64,000 nucleotides of DNA from Pseudomonas nitroreducens NBRC 12694 (GCF_002091755.1 NZ_BDAI01000001.1:682001-746000), one strand, 5' to 3'. Shown: positions 45,305 through 55,684, counted from the stretch's first letter. Made by a program: numbers and translations. The notes: a model not told the origin generated them from the letters alone.

Positions 45305-46456
45305 TCAGAGCGGCGAGATGACCGGTCGCAGCGCATTCCAAGCGTGACAGCTGGGACATTGCCAGTGCAGTTCGCGGCCGGCGAAACCACACTTGCCGCA
45401 TCGATAGCGCGGCATTGTCTTATACAAACCGATGATTATTGGAGCGATTTTTCCGGCTGCCGAGTCTTTTTCGCCATCGTTTCCGACTACTTCAAGGTAC
45501 TCGCCGACTCCTTGCCAGGAAGGATGACGCTCCACCCGCTCCAGCAGGCTCTCGCGCCAACCGGACGCTCCCGCTGGCAGCTCGTTTTGCGCCAGTAGGG
45601 CGAGGATTGCCGGCGGCACTTCCTCGCCAGCGGCCAAACCCCGCAGGCACGCCAGCAACTCGGGCCGGGCAAGGCCATCATGGCGACGCAACAGCGGCAC
45701 GATCTCGCCCAGGAAGGCCTTGGCATCGCTCGCCAACTCGCCGACGGTAGCCACGGCAGCGACCTGATCCTTGCGCCACAACTCGCAGTCCAGCCGCATC
45801 AGCAGAGCGCGCACGCAGCGCTTGTCCACACGGCGAGCCTCACGCAGCAGCTCCTGCATGGCACTGCGATCGCCGGTCCTGCCCTTCTCCTGGGCGAGTT
45901 CGCAGTAGTAGTTGGCCAACGCCGCGCTCAGTTCGGGGCGACTTGCGACCAGGCGCGAGGCCAACTCGATGGCGCGCGACCAGTTCTTCTCGCGTTCGCA
46001 GATCAGCCGTTGTTCATCCAGCGCTTCCAGGGAGATGGGTTCATCGCGTTGCTGCGTCAGCTCGTCCAGCAGTTCCTCGGCGCTACCCAACAGGCCGCCA
46101 GCGATGTAATCGCGCGCCAGTTCCAGGCGCACCTGTGCCACCAGCGAACCATCTTCGCCGGCGCGGCCCAGCAGTTCCTGGTGAATGTGGATGGCTTTCT
46201 CGATATCGCCGCGACGGCGAAACAGGTTGCCGACGTGCAGGTGGCTTTCGAGAGTCTCCGGGCTGACGACCAAGCCTTGGGACAAGCTTTCCAGCGCATC
46301 GTCGGAGTGTCGCTCCAGCAGATTGTGCATGCTGTGGACACGGCTCCGAAGGTGGGTTTCGGAGGCTTCCCGGGGTCGGGAAAGAGAACGACGCCCCATC
46401 CACCAGCCGATGGCCAGGGCGCAGAAGAAGAACAGCGTGGCGATGACGCTAGGCAT
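45305..46456 (-). CDS. lapB: LapB, membrane TPR protein controlling LPS synthesis
   Basis: The 383-aa protein has an N-terminal anchor (VIATLFFFCALAIGWWMGR), a stretch of TPR helices from about 40 to 330 (SHLHVGNLFRRRGDIEKAI, LARDYIAGGLLGSAEELL), and a C-terminal rubredoxin-like metal knuckle (CGKCGF...CPSC near residue 355-370). In E. coli LapB links LPS assembly to FtsH-driven turnover of LpxC. It overlaps lapA by 8 bp. Confidence 0.9.
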   Translation of the reverse strand: MPSVIATLFFFCALAIGWWMGRRSLSRPREASETHLRSRVHSMHNLLERHSDDALESLSQGLVVSPETLESHLHVGNLFRRRGDIEKAIHIHQELLGRAGEDGSLVAQVRLELARDYIAGGLLGSAEELLDELTQQRDEPISLEALDEQRLICEREKNWSRAIELASRLVASRPELSAALANYYCELAQEKGRTGDRSAMQELLREARRVDKRCVRALLMRLDCELWRKDQVAAVATVGELASDAKAFLGEIVPLLRRHDGLARPELLACLRGLAAGEEVPPAILALLAQNELPAGASGWRESLLERVERHPSWQGVGEYLEVVGNDGEKDSAAGKIAPIIIGLYKTMPRYRCGKCGFAGRELHWQCPSCHAWNALRPVISPL

Positions 46457-46754
46457 GGTCCGTCAGCGACTTTTCACGCAGCGCGTCATTCTCCTTGCGG
46501 AAACGAGTGACTTCGGAGCGCAGGCCGCTCATGCGGGCATGCGCCTTTGCCCGGAAGGGAATGCTCAGCAGCAGGCCGATCACGCCACCGACGATGAAGG
46601 CAAGGGAAATGAAGACCACCAGCGGCCACTGCGGCGATTGCCAGCCGAGGAAGGTCAGCTGTGCGGACTGCAGGTTCTCCAGGACGAAAACCACAACGAT
46701 GGCGGCCAGGACGACCAACGCCAGAATCAGCAGGAAACGTTTTGCCCGAAGCAT
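46449..46754 (-). CDS. lapA: LapA, small inner-membrane partner of LapB
   Basis: The 101-aa protein has two membrane helices (about residues 8-27 and 45-66) and a basic/coiled C-terminus (MSGLRSEVTRFRKENDALREK). It starts at the ATG with AAGGAG six bases upstream. A GTG six bases earlier is too close to that ribosome site. It is 33 bp downstream of ihfB. Confidence 0.88.
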   Translation of the reverse strand: MLRAKRFLLILALVVLAAIVVVFVLENLQSAQLTFLGWQSPQWPLVVFISLAFIVGGVIGLLLSIPFRAKAHARMSGLRSEVTRFRKENDALREKSLTDHA

Positions 46755-46787
46755 GGACACTCCTTCTTGAAGACGGATACCCCGGGG

Positions 46788-47072
46788 TCACTCGGGTTCG
46801 TTGACGCGGTCGCGCAGCTCCTTGCCGGGCTTGAAGTGCGGGACGAACTTGCCGTCCAGGCGCACGGACTCGCCGGTTTTCGGATTACGCCCCACGCGCG
46901 GTGCGCGGTAGTGCAGAGAGAAGCTGCCGAACCCCCGGATTTCGATGCGATCCCCCGTCGCCAGAGCCTGGGACATTTGCTCAAGCATGGTCTTGATCGC
47001 CAGCTCCACATCCTTTGCGGAAAGCTGCCCCTGATGGGTGACGATTCTCTCGATCAACTCCGACTTGGTCAT
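46788..47072 (-). CDS. ihfB: Integration host factor beta subunit
   Basis: IHF-beta (HimD) pairs with IHF-alpha and bends DNA sharply. The 94-aa protein begins MTKSELIERIVTHQGQLSAKDVE and has the GFGSFSLHYRAPRVGRNPKTGESV arm (read in parts) with the DNA-inserting proline. In other Pseudomonas ihfB directly follows rpsA. Here rpsA is not present and the upstream neighbour is azoR, so a genome rearrangement joins this block to the next. Confidence 0.96.
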   Translation of the reverse strand: MTKSELIERIVTHQGQLSAKDVELAIKTMLEQMSQALATGDRIEIRGFGSFSLHYRAPRVGRNPKTGESVRLDGKFVPHFKPGKELRDRVNEPE

Positions 47073-47198
47073 GGTTTTCCCTTCTTTTTCAAGCGGCTAG
47101 ATCAGCTCTAGGTTCTTTTAGCATGCTGATCATGCTTTGAACAGCCCGAACGGAAAGGATGTGTTTTCTGCCGGTCAAGTAGCCGGCGAATAAAAAAT

Positions 47199-47227
47199 GG
47201 CCGACTCCCAGGCAGGGAATCGGCCAC
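47199..47227 (-). terminator. Terminator of azoR
   Basis: TGGCCGA (47199-47205) pairs with TCGGCCA (47221-47227), with further pairing inside (CTCCC/GGGAA). A six-T run follows on the minus strand (47193-47198). It isolates ihfB from azoR. Confidence 0.85.
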
Positions 47228-47269
47228 GGTCGCGTCCAGGAGCGGTAGGATGCGCAAGGGGGAAGCGGA

Positions 47270-47869
47270 TCAGGCGATGGCGGCGAGCTGCGCCTTGGCC
47301 TTGGCCAGGCCTTTCTCGGCGAATTCACCGCCCATGTTCAGGCCTTCGGCGTGGATGAAGGTCACGTCATGGATGCCGACGAAGCCCAGCGCCTGGCGCA
47401 GGTAGGGTTCCTGGTGATCCAGCGCGCCGCCGGCGTACACGCCGCCACGGCTGGTCAGAACGAAGGCGCGCTTGCCGGTGAGCAGGCCCTGCGGGCCGGT
47501 CTCGGTGTATTTGAAGGTGACGCCGGCGCGCAGCACATGGTCGAGCCAGGACTTCAGCGTGCTGGGGATGGCGAAGTTGTACATCGGCGCGGCCAGCACC
47601 AGCACATCGGCGGCTTGCAGTTCGGCCGTCAGCTGGTTGGAGCGCTCCAGCGCGATGCGCTCGATCTCGCTGTGCTCCTGGGCCGGCTTCATCCAGCCAC
47701 CCAGCAGGTTGGCATCCAGGTGCGGCACCTGCTCGATGGCCAGGTCGCGAACCTGGATCTCGTCCGCCGGGTGCGCCGCCTGCCACTGCGCGATGAAATC
47801 GCGGGTCAACTGGCGGGAAACGGAACCTTCCTGGCGGGCACTGCTTTCGATGACGAGAACGCGGGACAT
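47270..47869 (-). CDS. azoR: FMN-dependent NADH azoreductase
   Basis: The 199-aa flavodoxin-like protein has the FMN phosphate loop IESSARQEGSVSRQL, the APMYNFAIPSTLKSWLDHVLRAG block (read in parts) near residue 95, and TSRGGVYAGG near 145. It reduces azo bonds and quinones with NAD(P)H and FMN. The ATG at 47869 starts SRVLVIESS, as in the family. It is convergent with nothing: ihfB lies downstream on the same strand after a terminator. Confidence 0.93.
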   Translation of the reverse strand: MSRVLVIESSARQEGSVSRQLTRDFIAQWQAAHPADEIQVRDLAIEQVPHLDANLLGGWMKPAQEHSEIERIALERSNQLTAELQAADVLVLAAPMYNFAIPSTLKSWLDHVLRAGVTFKYTETGPQGLLTGKRAFVLTSRGGVYAGGALDHQEPYLRQALGFVGIHDVTFIHAEGLNMGGEFAEKGLAKAKAQLAAIA

Positions 47870-47929
47870 GGACTGGACCTCCATCGGTCATTGAATGTGT
47901 CGATGGAGGCCATCCTAGAGATGAATAAA

Positions 47930-47967
47930 TCGATAAAAAAGCGCAAATAATCGCTTCTAATTATCGA
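47930..47967. promoter_or_regulatory. Nested inverted repeats upstream of azoR
   Basis: TCGATAA (47930-47936) pairs with TTATCGA (47961-47967), and inside it AAGCG (47939-47943) with CGCTT (47952-47956). The AT-rich region lies 60-100 bp before the azoR start, a place where a LysR regulator could bind. Confidence 0.45.
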
Positions 47968-48016
47968 ATAAATTGATTTCTCGCAAAACTGCTTCTAGTC
48001 TTGTCCGGCAGAGTAC

Positions 48017-48331
48017 TCAACCCGGCACGCAGGTGAGCTTGATGCGCAGCTTGATCACTGCGCGACTGAAGCTGGAAGTCAGGTTCGCTTCCTTGCCCGG
48101 CGCGATGGAAGCCTTGCGGACATGCGGAGTTTCCGGGCCATTGACGAAGACTGCGGTGCAGGTCGCCTGTTCCTGACCATTGTTGCGCAGGATGATGGCA
48201 CCCATCTGGTCGCCTATGTCCTGGGTGTCATAGTCCACCTGGGTGCCCTTGAGGGATTTCTCCACTTCAATGGGATAGGCCAGGGCGGTCAGCGGCAACA
48301 GTGCCAGAACGGCACAACAGAATTTTTTCAT
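48017..48331 (-). CDS. Small exported protein of unknown function
   Basis: This 104-aa protein has a clear signal peptide (MKKFCCAVLALLPLTALA, cleavage before YPIEVEKSL). The mature 86 residues look beta-rich, with two cysteines (QATCTAVF, KLTCVPG) that may form a disulfide. From memory, a similar hypothetical lies beside acpD/azoR and LysR in P. aeruginosa. It diverges from the LysR gene across 55 bp, so it may share control with azoR. No function is assigned. Confidence 0.8.
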   Translation of the reverse strand: MKKFCCAVLALLPLTALAYPIEVEKSLKGTQVDYDTQDIGDQMGAIILRNNGQEQATCTAVFVNGPETPHVRKASIAPGKEANLTSSFSRAVIKLRIKLTCVPG

Positions 48332-48386
48332 GGCGGTCTCTTGTTGGTCTTCTGCGGACCGCCAGATTAGACAAGAGGAAGCGAGG

Positions 48387-49313
48387 ATGAAAGCGCCCCG
48401 CGTTACCCTGGATCAGTGGAGAACCCTACAGGCCGTGGTCGATCACGGCGGCTTCGCCCAGGCGGCGGAAGCCCTGCATCGCTCACAGTCGTCGATCAGC
48501 TATACCGTGGCGCGCATGCAGGAGCAACTCGGCGTACCGTTGTTGCGCATCGACGGGCGCAAGGCGGTGCTCACCGAGGCCGGTGAAGTGCTGCTGCGTC
48601 GCTCCCGGCAGCTGGTGAAATCCGCCGGCCAGCTGGAAGAGCTTGCCCATCACATGGAGCAGGGCTGGGAGCCGGAAGTACGCCTGGTGGTCGACGCCGC
48701 CTACCCCACCGTGCGCCTGGTGCGCGCCCTCTCCGCCTTTATGCCGCAGAGCCGCGGCTGCCGCGTGCTGTTGCGCGAGGAAGTGTTGTCCGGCGTGGAA
48801 GAAGCGCTGGTGCAAGGGCACGCCGACCTCGCCATCAGCGGCCTGAACATCCCCGGCCACCTGGGCGCCGACCTCTCCATCGTCGACTTCGTCGCCGTTG
48901 CCCATCCCGATCACCCGCTGCACCGACTGCAACGCGAAGTCACCCACCAGGACCTGGAAACCCAGATGCAGGTGGTGATCCGCGATTCCGGTCGCCTGCA
49001 GCCGCGCGACGTCGGCTGGCTCGGCGCCGAGCAGCGCTGGACGGTGGGCAGCCTGGCCACCGCCGCCACGTTTGTCAGCAACGGCTTGGGCTTCGCCTGG
49101 CTGCCGCGGCACATGATCGAGCGCGAGCTGCGCGACGGCCAGGTCAAGCCACTGCCGATGAAACAGGGCGGCGTGCGCGAGAGCCGGTTCTATCTTTACC
49201 CGAACAAGGAAAAGCCCCTGGGCCCGGCCACGCAGATCCTCGTAGAACTGCTGACCACCTTTGCCAATGTGCCACTCGACGCCCATTTCGCCGCCCCCGA
49301 AAGCCCGGTCTGA
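48387..49313 (+). CDS. LysR-family regulator beside azoR
   Basis: The 308-aa protein has the winged helix FAQAAEALHRSQSSISYTVARMQEQLGVPLLRIDGRKAVL (read in parts). The effector domain is LVVDAAYPTVRLVRALSAF onward. The ATG follows GAGGA. In P. aeruginosa a LysR gene (PA3225, from memory) has this position and has been linked to stress and antibiotic response. It is followed 31 bp later by the hydrolase gene, so the LysR may be cotranscribed with it. Confidence 0.9.
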   Translation: MKAPRVTLDQWRTLQAVVDHGGFAQAAEALHRSQSSISYTVARMQEQLGVPLLRIDGRKAVLTEAGEVLLRRSRQLVKSAGQLEELAHHMEQGWEPEVRLVVDAAYPTVRLVRALSAFMPQSRGCRVLLREEVLSGVEEALVQGHADLAISGLNIPGHLGADLSIVDFVAVAHPDHPLHRLQREVTHQDLETQMQVVIRDSGRLQPRDVGWLGAEQRWTVGSLATAATFVSNGLGFAWLPRHMIERELRDGQVKPLPMKQGGVRESRFYLYPNKEKPLGPATQILVELLTTFANVPLDAHFAAPESPV

Positions 49314-49344
49314 GCATATAGGCCGCACGAAAAAGGAGCCCGTC

Positions 49345-50136
49345 ATGCCGTTCTTCGACCACGCCGGCCACCGCCTGCACTATGAGGAAAGTGGTTTCGG
49401 CACGCCGGTCCTGCTGGTGCACGGGCTCGGCTCCAGCACCCGCGACTGGGAGTTTCAGGTGCCGGAACTGGAAAAGCGCCACCGGGTGATCGCCCTCGAT
49501 GTACGCGGCCATGGCCAGTCGGACAAGCCTCGCCAGCGCTACAGCATCGGCGCCTTCGCCGAGGATGTGATCGCCCTGCTCGACCACTTGCGCCTGGGCC
49601 GCGTGCACCTGGTGGGCATCAGCATGGGTGGCATGATCGGCTTCGAACTGGCCACCCGCTGGCCGGAGCGGCTGAACAGCCTGACCATCGTCAACAGCGC
49701 GCCGGAGGTAAAGCCACGCAGCCCTCGCGAGTACCTGGAAGTGGCGCGCCGGCTGTTCCTCGCCCATGTGCTGGGCCTGGATACCGTGGGCAAGGCACTG
49801 GGCAAGATGCTCTTCCCCAAGCCAGAACAGGGCGACCTGCGCCGCAAGATCCAGCAGCGCTGGCCGCAGAACGACAAGCGCGCCTATCTGTCCAGCCTGC
49901 ATGCCATCATCGGCTGGGGTGTGCAGGAACGCCTGGCGCGCATAACCTGTCCAACCCTGGTGATCAGCGCCGACCGCGACTACACCCCGGTTTCGCTCAA
50001 GCAGGCCTATGTCGGGCAGATGCCCAACGCACGCCTGGTAGTAATCGAGGATTCGCGCCACGCGACGCCGCTGGACCAGCCCGAACGCTTCAACACCACC
50101 CTGCTCGACTTCATCGATCAGGTCGACCATCCCTAG
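49345..50136 (+). CDS. Alpha/beta hydrolase (BioH/RutD-like fold)
   Basis: This 263-aa hydrolase has the oxyanion HGLGSSTRDWEFQ near residue 26 and the nucleophile elbow GISMGG near residue 93. A late Asp is in ISADRDYTP and a His in EDSRHATPLDQP. The serine elbow GISMGGMIGFELA is complete, so it should be active. The substrate cannot be read. It lies between lysR and ppiA in a tight plus-strand series. Confidence 0.9.
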   Translation: MPFFDHAGHRLHYEESGFGTPVLLVHGLGSSTRDWEFQVPELEKRHRVIALDVRGHGQSDKPRQRYSIGAFAEDVIALLDHLRLGRVHLVGISMGGMIGFELATRWPERLNSLTIVNSAPEVKPRSPREYLEVARRLFLAHVLGLDTVGKALGKMLFPKPEQGDLRRKIQQRWPQNDKRAYLSSLHAIIGWGVQERLARITCPTLVISADRDYTPVSLKQAYVGQMPNARLVVIEDSRHATPLDQPERFNTTLLDFIDQVDHP

Positions 50137-50158
50137 AACCTCAGGAAACATCCACCAA

Positions 50159-50725
50159 ATGACCCTGTTCAAACGCTTCCTGCTCGCTGCCTGCTCCCTG
50201 GTCCTGGCCGGCTCGGTGTTCGCCGCCGACAGCAAGAACCCGCATGTGCTGTTGTCCACCACTTCGGGCGAAATCGAAATCGAGCTGTACGCCGACAAGG
50301 CGCCGATTTCTGTGAAGAACTACCTGTCCTACGTCGACAGCGGCTTCTACAACGGAACCATCTTTCACCGCGTCATCCCCAACTTCATGATCCAGGGCGG
50401 CGGTTTCACCGAGGCCATGAAGGAGAAGGACACCCAGGCGCCGATCAAGAACGAGGCCGACAACGGCCTGCTCAACGAACGCGGCACCCTGGCCATGGCA
50501 CGCACCAGCGACGTGAACTCCGCCACCAGCCAGTTCTTCATCAACCTGACCGGCAACGACTTCCTCAACCACGGCGCCCGCGACTTCGGCTACGCCGTAT
50601 TTGGCAAGGTCGTACGCGGCATGGGCGTGGTCGACCAGATCGCCGGGGTCAAGACCGGCAACCGCGGCATGTTCCAGGACGTACCGACCACCCCGGTGGT
50701 CATCCTCTCCGCCAAGCGTCTGTGA
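50159..50725 (+). CDS. ppiA: Periplasmic peptidyl-prolyl cis-trans isomerase A
   Basis: The 188-aa cyclophilin has a signal peptide (MTLFKRFLLAACSLVLAGSVFA, cleavage before ADSKN). The cyclophilin core carries the catalytic Arg in GTIFHRVIPNFMIQGGGF and ends FGKVVRGMGVVDQI. It speeds proline isomerisation in folding envelope proteins. It begins 22 bp after the hydrolase stop. Confidence 0.95.
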   Translation: MTLFKRFLLAACSLVLAGSVFAADSKNPHVLLSTTSGEIEIELYADKAPISVKNYLSYVDSGFYNGTIFHRVIPNFMIQGGGFTEAMKEKDTQAPIKNEADNGLLNERGTLAMARTSDVNSATSQFFINLTGNDFLNHGARDFGYAVFGKVVRGMGVVDQIAGVKTGNRGMFQDVPTTPVVILSAKRL

Positions 50726-50800
50726 TTCTGCGCAATCACGGCTGACGGAGGCCATTCAAGGCGGGGCCAGGACGGCCCCGCCGACAACCCGAGAGCTATC

Positions 50801-52633
50801 ATGCTTTACCGTCGTTTCGAGCGTCTGATCGATCCCTTCCGCGACGTCCCCGAGCGCATGCCGCCGTCCGATGTCATCCGCTTCTACGTCTATTACCTGC
50901 GCCAGGTCTGGCCGGTCTTCCTCGCCCTGCTCTTCGTCGGCCTGATCGTCGCCCTGATCGAAGTCGCGCTATTCAGCTACCTGGGGCGCATCGTCGACCT
51001 CGCGCAAGGCACCGTGCCCGCGGACTTCTTCACCCTGCACGGCCGCGAGCTGATCTGGATGGCCGTCGTCGCGCTCATCCTGCGCCCGGTGTTCAACGGC
51101 CTGCACGACATGCTGGTGCACCAGAGCATCAACCCCAGCATGACCAACCTGATCCGCTGGCAGAACCATCGCTACGTGCTCAAGCAGAGCCTGGGCTTCT
51201 TCCAGAACGACTTCGCCGGGCGCATCGCCCAGCGCATCATGCAGACCGGCAACTCCCTGCGCGATTCCGCCGTGCAAGTGGTGGATGCCATCTGGCACGT
51301 GGTGATCTACACCGTCAGCGCCCTGGTGCTGTTTGCCGAGGCCGATTGGCGCCTGATGATCCCGCTGCTGCTGTGGGTCGTCGGCTACGTCGGCGCGCTG
51401 GGCTACTTCATTCCCCAGGTGAAGCATCGCTCGGTGGTCGCCTCGGACTCGCGCTCCAAGCTGATGGGCCGGATCGTCGACGGCTACACCAACATCACCA
51501 CCCTCAAGCTGTTCGCCCACACGCGCCAGGAAGAGGACTACGCCCGCGAAGCCATCGACGACCAGACCCGCAAGGCCCAGCAGGCCGGACGCGTGGTGAC
51601 CTCCATGGACGTCACCATCACCGTCTTCAACGGCCTGCTGATCGCCGGTACCACCGGCCTTGCCCTGTGGCTGTGGACCCAGTCGCTGATCTCGGTCGGC
51701 GCAATCGCCCTGGCCACCGGCCTGGTCATCCGCATCAACAACATGTCCGGCTGGATCATGTGGGTGGTCGGCGGCATCTTCGAGAACGTCGGCCAGGTGC
51801 AGGACGGCATGCAGACCATCGCCCTGCCCCGCCAGGTGAACGACCAGCCCGGAGCCAAGCCGTTGGTGGTGAGCCATGGCGAAGTGCGCTTCGACCAGGT
51901 GGATTTCAGCTACGGCAAGGGCGGCGGCCTGATCAGTGGGCTGGACCTGACCGTACGCCCCGGCGAGAAGATCGGCCTGGTCGGGCCGTCCGGCGCCGGC
52001 AAATCCACCCTGGTGAACCTGCTGCTGCGCCTGTACGACCTCGAGGGCGGGCGCATCCTGATCGACGGCCAGGACATCGCCCACGTGACCCAAGAAAGCC
52101 TGCGCGCGCAGATCGGCATGGTCACCCAGGACACTTCGCTGCTGCACCGTTCGATCCGCGACAACCTGCTCTATGGTCGCCCGGACGCCAGCGAGGCGGA
52201 TTTGCAGGACGCCATCCAGAAAGCGCGCGCCTCGGAGTTCATTCCGCAACTGAGCGACGCCGAGGGTCGCTTCGGCCTTGACGCCCACGTCGGCGAGCGC
52301 GGCGTGAAGCTCTCCGGCGGCCAACGCCAGCGCATCGCGATCACCCGCGTGCTACTCAAGGACGCGCCGATCCTGATCCTCGACGAGGCCACCTCGGCGC
52401 TGGACTCCGAGGTGGAAGCGGCGATCCAGGAAAGCCTGGAAACCCTCATGCAGGGCAAGACGGTAATCGCCATCGCCCACCGGCTTTCCACCATCGCGCG
52501 CATGGACCGGCTGGTAGTGCTGGAGCACGGCCGCGTGGTCGAGAGCGGCAGCCATGCCGAGTTGCTTGCCCATGGCGGGCTCTACGCGCGGCTGTGGCGG
52601 CACCAGACGGGCGGGTTCGTCGGGGTGGATTGA
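50801..52633 (+). CDS. ABC exporter, fused membrane and ATPase domains
   Basis: The 610-aa half-transporter has about six membrane helices (residues 30-330) and an ATPase domain. The ATPase shows Walker A GPSGAGKST near 395, signature LSGGQRQR near 507, and Walker B ILILDEATSALD. The N-terminal part FERLIDPFRDVPERMPPSDV resembles the YknV/MsbA-like multidrug group. It likely works as a homodimer exporting a lipid or drug. It follows ppiA by 75 bp. Confidence 0.93.
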   Translation: MLYRRFERLIDPFRDVPERMPPSDVIRFYVYYLRQVWPVFLALLFVGLIVALIEVALFSYLGRIVDLAQGTVPADFFTLHGRELIWMAVVALILRPVFNGLHDMLVHQSINPSMTNLIRWQNHRYVLKQSLGFFQNDFAGRIAQRIMQTGNSLRDSAVQVVDAIWHVVIYTVSALVLFAEADWRLMIPLLLWVVGYVGALGYFIPQVKHRSVVASDSRSKLMGRIVDGYTNITTLKLFAHTRQEEDYAREAIDDQTRKAQQAGRVVTSMDVTITVFNGLLIAGTTGLALWLWTQSLISVGAIALATGLVIRINNMSGWIMWVVGGIFENVGQVQDGMQTIALPRQVNDQPGAKPLVVSHGEVRFDQVDFSYGKGGGLISGLDLTVRPGEKIGLVGPSGAGKSTLVNLLLRLYDLEGGRILIDGQDIAHVTQESLRAQIGMVTQDTSLLHRSIRDNLLYGRPDASEADLQDAIQKARASEFIPQLSDAEGRFGLDAHVGERGVKLSGGQRQRIAITRVLLKDAPILILDEATSALDSEVEAAIQESLETLMQGKTVIAIAHRLSTIARMDRLVVLEHGRVVESGSHAELLAHGGLYARLWRHQTGGFVGVD

Positions 52634-52684
52634 AGCCCGAGGGTCACGCGCGACCCTTTCGCGAACAGCCCCGCGTCGGGGTTT

Positions 52685-52763
52685 GTTCGCGAGCAAGCTC
52701 GCTCCTGCTGGGAGCAGTCCTGCACCGGGCGCGTTTTTCTGTAGGAGCGAGCTTGCTCGCGAA
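52685..52763. repeat. Converging pair of Pseudomonas REP elements
   Basis: TTCGCGAGCAAGCTCGCTCC (52685-52704) and its reverse complement at 52744-52763 flank about 40 bp. Each is itself partly palindromic (GAGCAAGCTC). It lies between convergent genes, the usual place for Pseudomonas REPs. Confidence 0.85.
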
Positions 52764-52807
52764 CCCGCACGGCAACTCTGCTCAGCCGCAGAAGCCCCCA
52801 TAAAAAA

Positions 52808-52826
52808 GCCCGGCACAAGGCCGGGC
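52808..52826 (-). terminator. Terminator of the zwf-pgl-eda operon
   Basis: GCCCGGC (52808-52814) pairs with GCCGGGC (52820-52826). On the minus strand TTTTTT follows (52802-52807). It lies 21 bp past the eda stop. Confidence 0.85.
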
Positions 52827-52846
52827 ACGTCCAAATCCAGGACAGC

Positions 52847-53494
52847 TCAGTGTGTGTCCAGTAGCGCCAGCGCCTCACGACTCAGGCGTTCGACCGTCGA
52901 CCAGTCGCCGCCGTCGACGGCGGCCTTGGGCAGCATCCAGCTGCCGCCCACGCACATCACGTTGGCCAGGCGGTAATAGTCATTCAGGTTGTCCGGGCCG
53001 ACGCCGCCGGTAGGGCAGAAACGGATGTCCGGGAACGGACCGCCGAAAGCCTTGAGCGCTTCCACGCCGCCGGCGACCTTCGCCGGGAACAGCTTGAAGC
53101 GGCGCAGGCCATGGCGATAAGCGGCCATGATTTCCGACGCGGTGGCAACGCCCGGCAGCAACGGCACAGGGCGAGTCCCCGCGTACTGCAGCAACTCCTC
53201 GGTGCAGCCGGGCGTGACGATGAACTTCGCCCCCGCCTCTTCCGCCTGGGCGAAAGTTTCCGGGTCGAGCACGGTGCCGGCGCCGACGATCAGCTCCGGG
53301 CGTTGCTCGCTCAACTGGCGGATCGCGGTGAGACCCAGCGCCGTCCGCAAGGTCACTTCCAGAACGGTGATGCCGCCGGCTGCCAGAGCATCCGCCATGG
53401 GCAGGATGTCTGCCTCGCGGTCGATGGTGATCACCGGCAGGATGCGCGCACGCTGCACCAGGGCATCGATCTGCTGGATGTGTTGTTCAGGCAT
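52847..53494 (-). CDS. eda: KDPG aldolase of the Entner-Doudoroff pathway
   Basis: Eda splits 2-keto-3-deoxy-6-phosphogluconate into pyruvate and glyceraldehyde 3-phosphate. The 215-aa protein has the Glu in VLEVTLRTALGL, the phosphate loop FCPTGGVGPDN, and the Schiff-base lysine in RRFKLFPAKVAGG. It is the last gene of zwf-pgl-eda, so this is the pathway copy. The ATG at 53494 lies just past the pgl stop; an earlier start would overlap pgl. Confidence 0.95.
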   Translation of the reverse strand: MPEQHIQQIDALVQRARILPVITIDREADILPMADALAAGGITVLEVTLRTALGLTAIRQLSEQRPELIVGAGTVLDPETFAQAEEAGAKFIVTPGCTEELLQYAGTRPVPLLPGVATASEIMAAYRHGLRRFKLFPAKVAGGVEALKAFGGPFPDIRFCPTGGVGPDNLNDYYRLANVMCVGGSWMLPKAAVDGGDWSTVERLSREALALLDTH

Positions 53495-53511
53495 AGCGGT
53501 AACTCCGTGCT

Positions 53512-54214
53512 TCAGGGGCACCAGTGGATCGAAAGAGGTGAACGCAGGAACGCATTGACCGGCATGCGCTGGTCGTCGTTATCGCTGAGCGCCTGACTCA
53601 GCGTGGCCAGCTTGGACTCGCCCTGGATGGCCAGGATCTGCACCCGCGCGCCCTGCAATACGGCTCGGGTGAGGGTCAGGCGCTGGTGCGGCACGGTCGG
53701 CGCCCACATCGGCAGGCATCGGCGTGTGCCGGCCGGGTCGAGCGCCTCGACCAGGTTGGTGCTGCCAGGGAACAGCGAAGCCGTGTGGCCATCGTCGCCC
53801 ATGCCCAGCACCAGCACATCGATGGGCAGCGTCAGCTCGTGGAGGAAGCGATCGGTCTTGTCGGCCGCCTCCTCAAGGCTGCTCACCGGCTGATACAGGC
53901 CGATGAACTGCGCCTTGCCCGCCTCGCCCTTGAGCAGATGGCGGCGCAGCAGGCCTGCATTGCTGTCAGGGTGCGACTCGGGCACCCAGCGCTCGTCGGC
54001 GAGGCTGACGGCGACTTTCGACCAGTCCAGTACCGCGCCGCTCAGGGCCTCGAGGAAAGCCACCGGACTGCGCCCGCCGGACACCACCAGCAATGCGCGG
54101 CCGCGCTCGATCAGCGCCTCGCGCAGCGCGCCGGCTACCGCTTCGGCGAGGCCGCGGGCCTGCTCGGCGGCGTTGTTCCAGGTCTTCCAGGCCATGCCTT
54201 CTTTCAGTGTCGGT

Positions 54215-54228
<14 letters not shown>
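53512..54228 (-). CDS. pgl: 6-phosphogluconolactonase
   Basis: The 238-aa protein of the DevB/NagB-like fold has VVSGGRSPVAFLEAL near residue 48, LADERWVPESHPDSN near 75, and LGMGDDGHTASLFPGS near 140, which carry the catalytic His and Arg residues. It hydrolyses the lactone made by Zwf. Its start overlaps the zwf end by 14 bp. Confidence 0.95.

Positions 54229-55684
<1,456 letters not shown>

Noticed and set aside
47089..47328. Possible minus-strand peptide ending HILSVRAVQSMISMLKEP just upstream of ihfB
   Set aside because: Its start lies inside azoR and crosses the azoR terminator. It was considered as an rpsA remnant but does not resemble the end of ribosomal protein S1.
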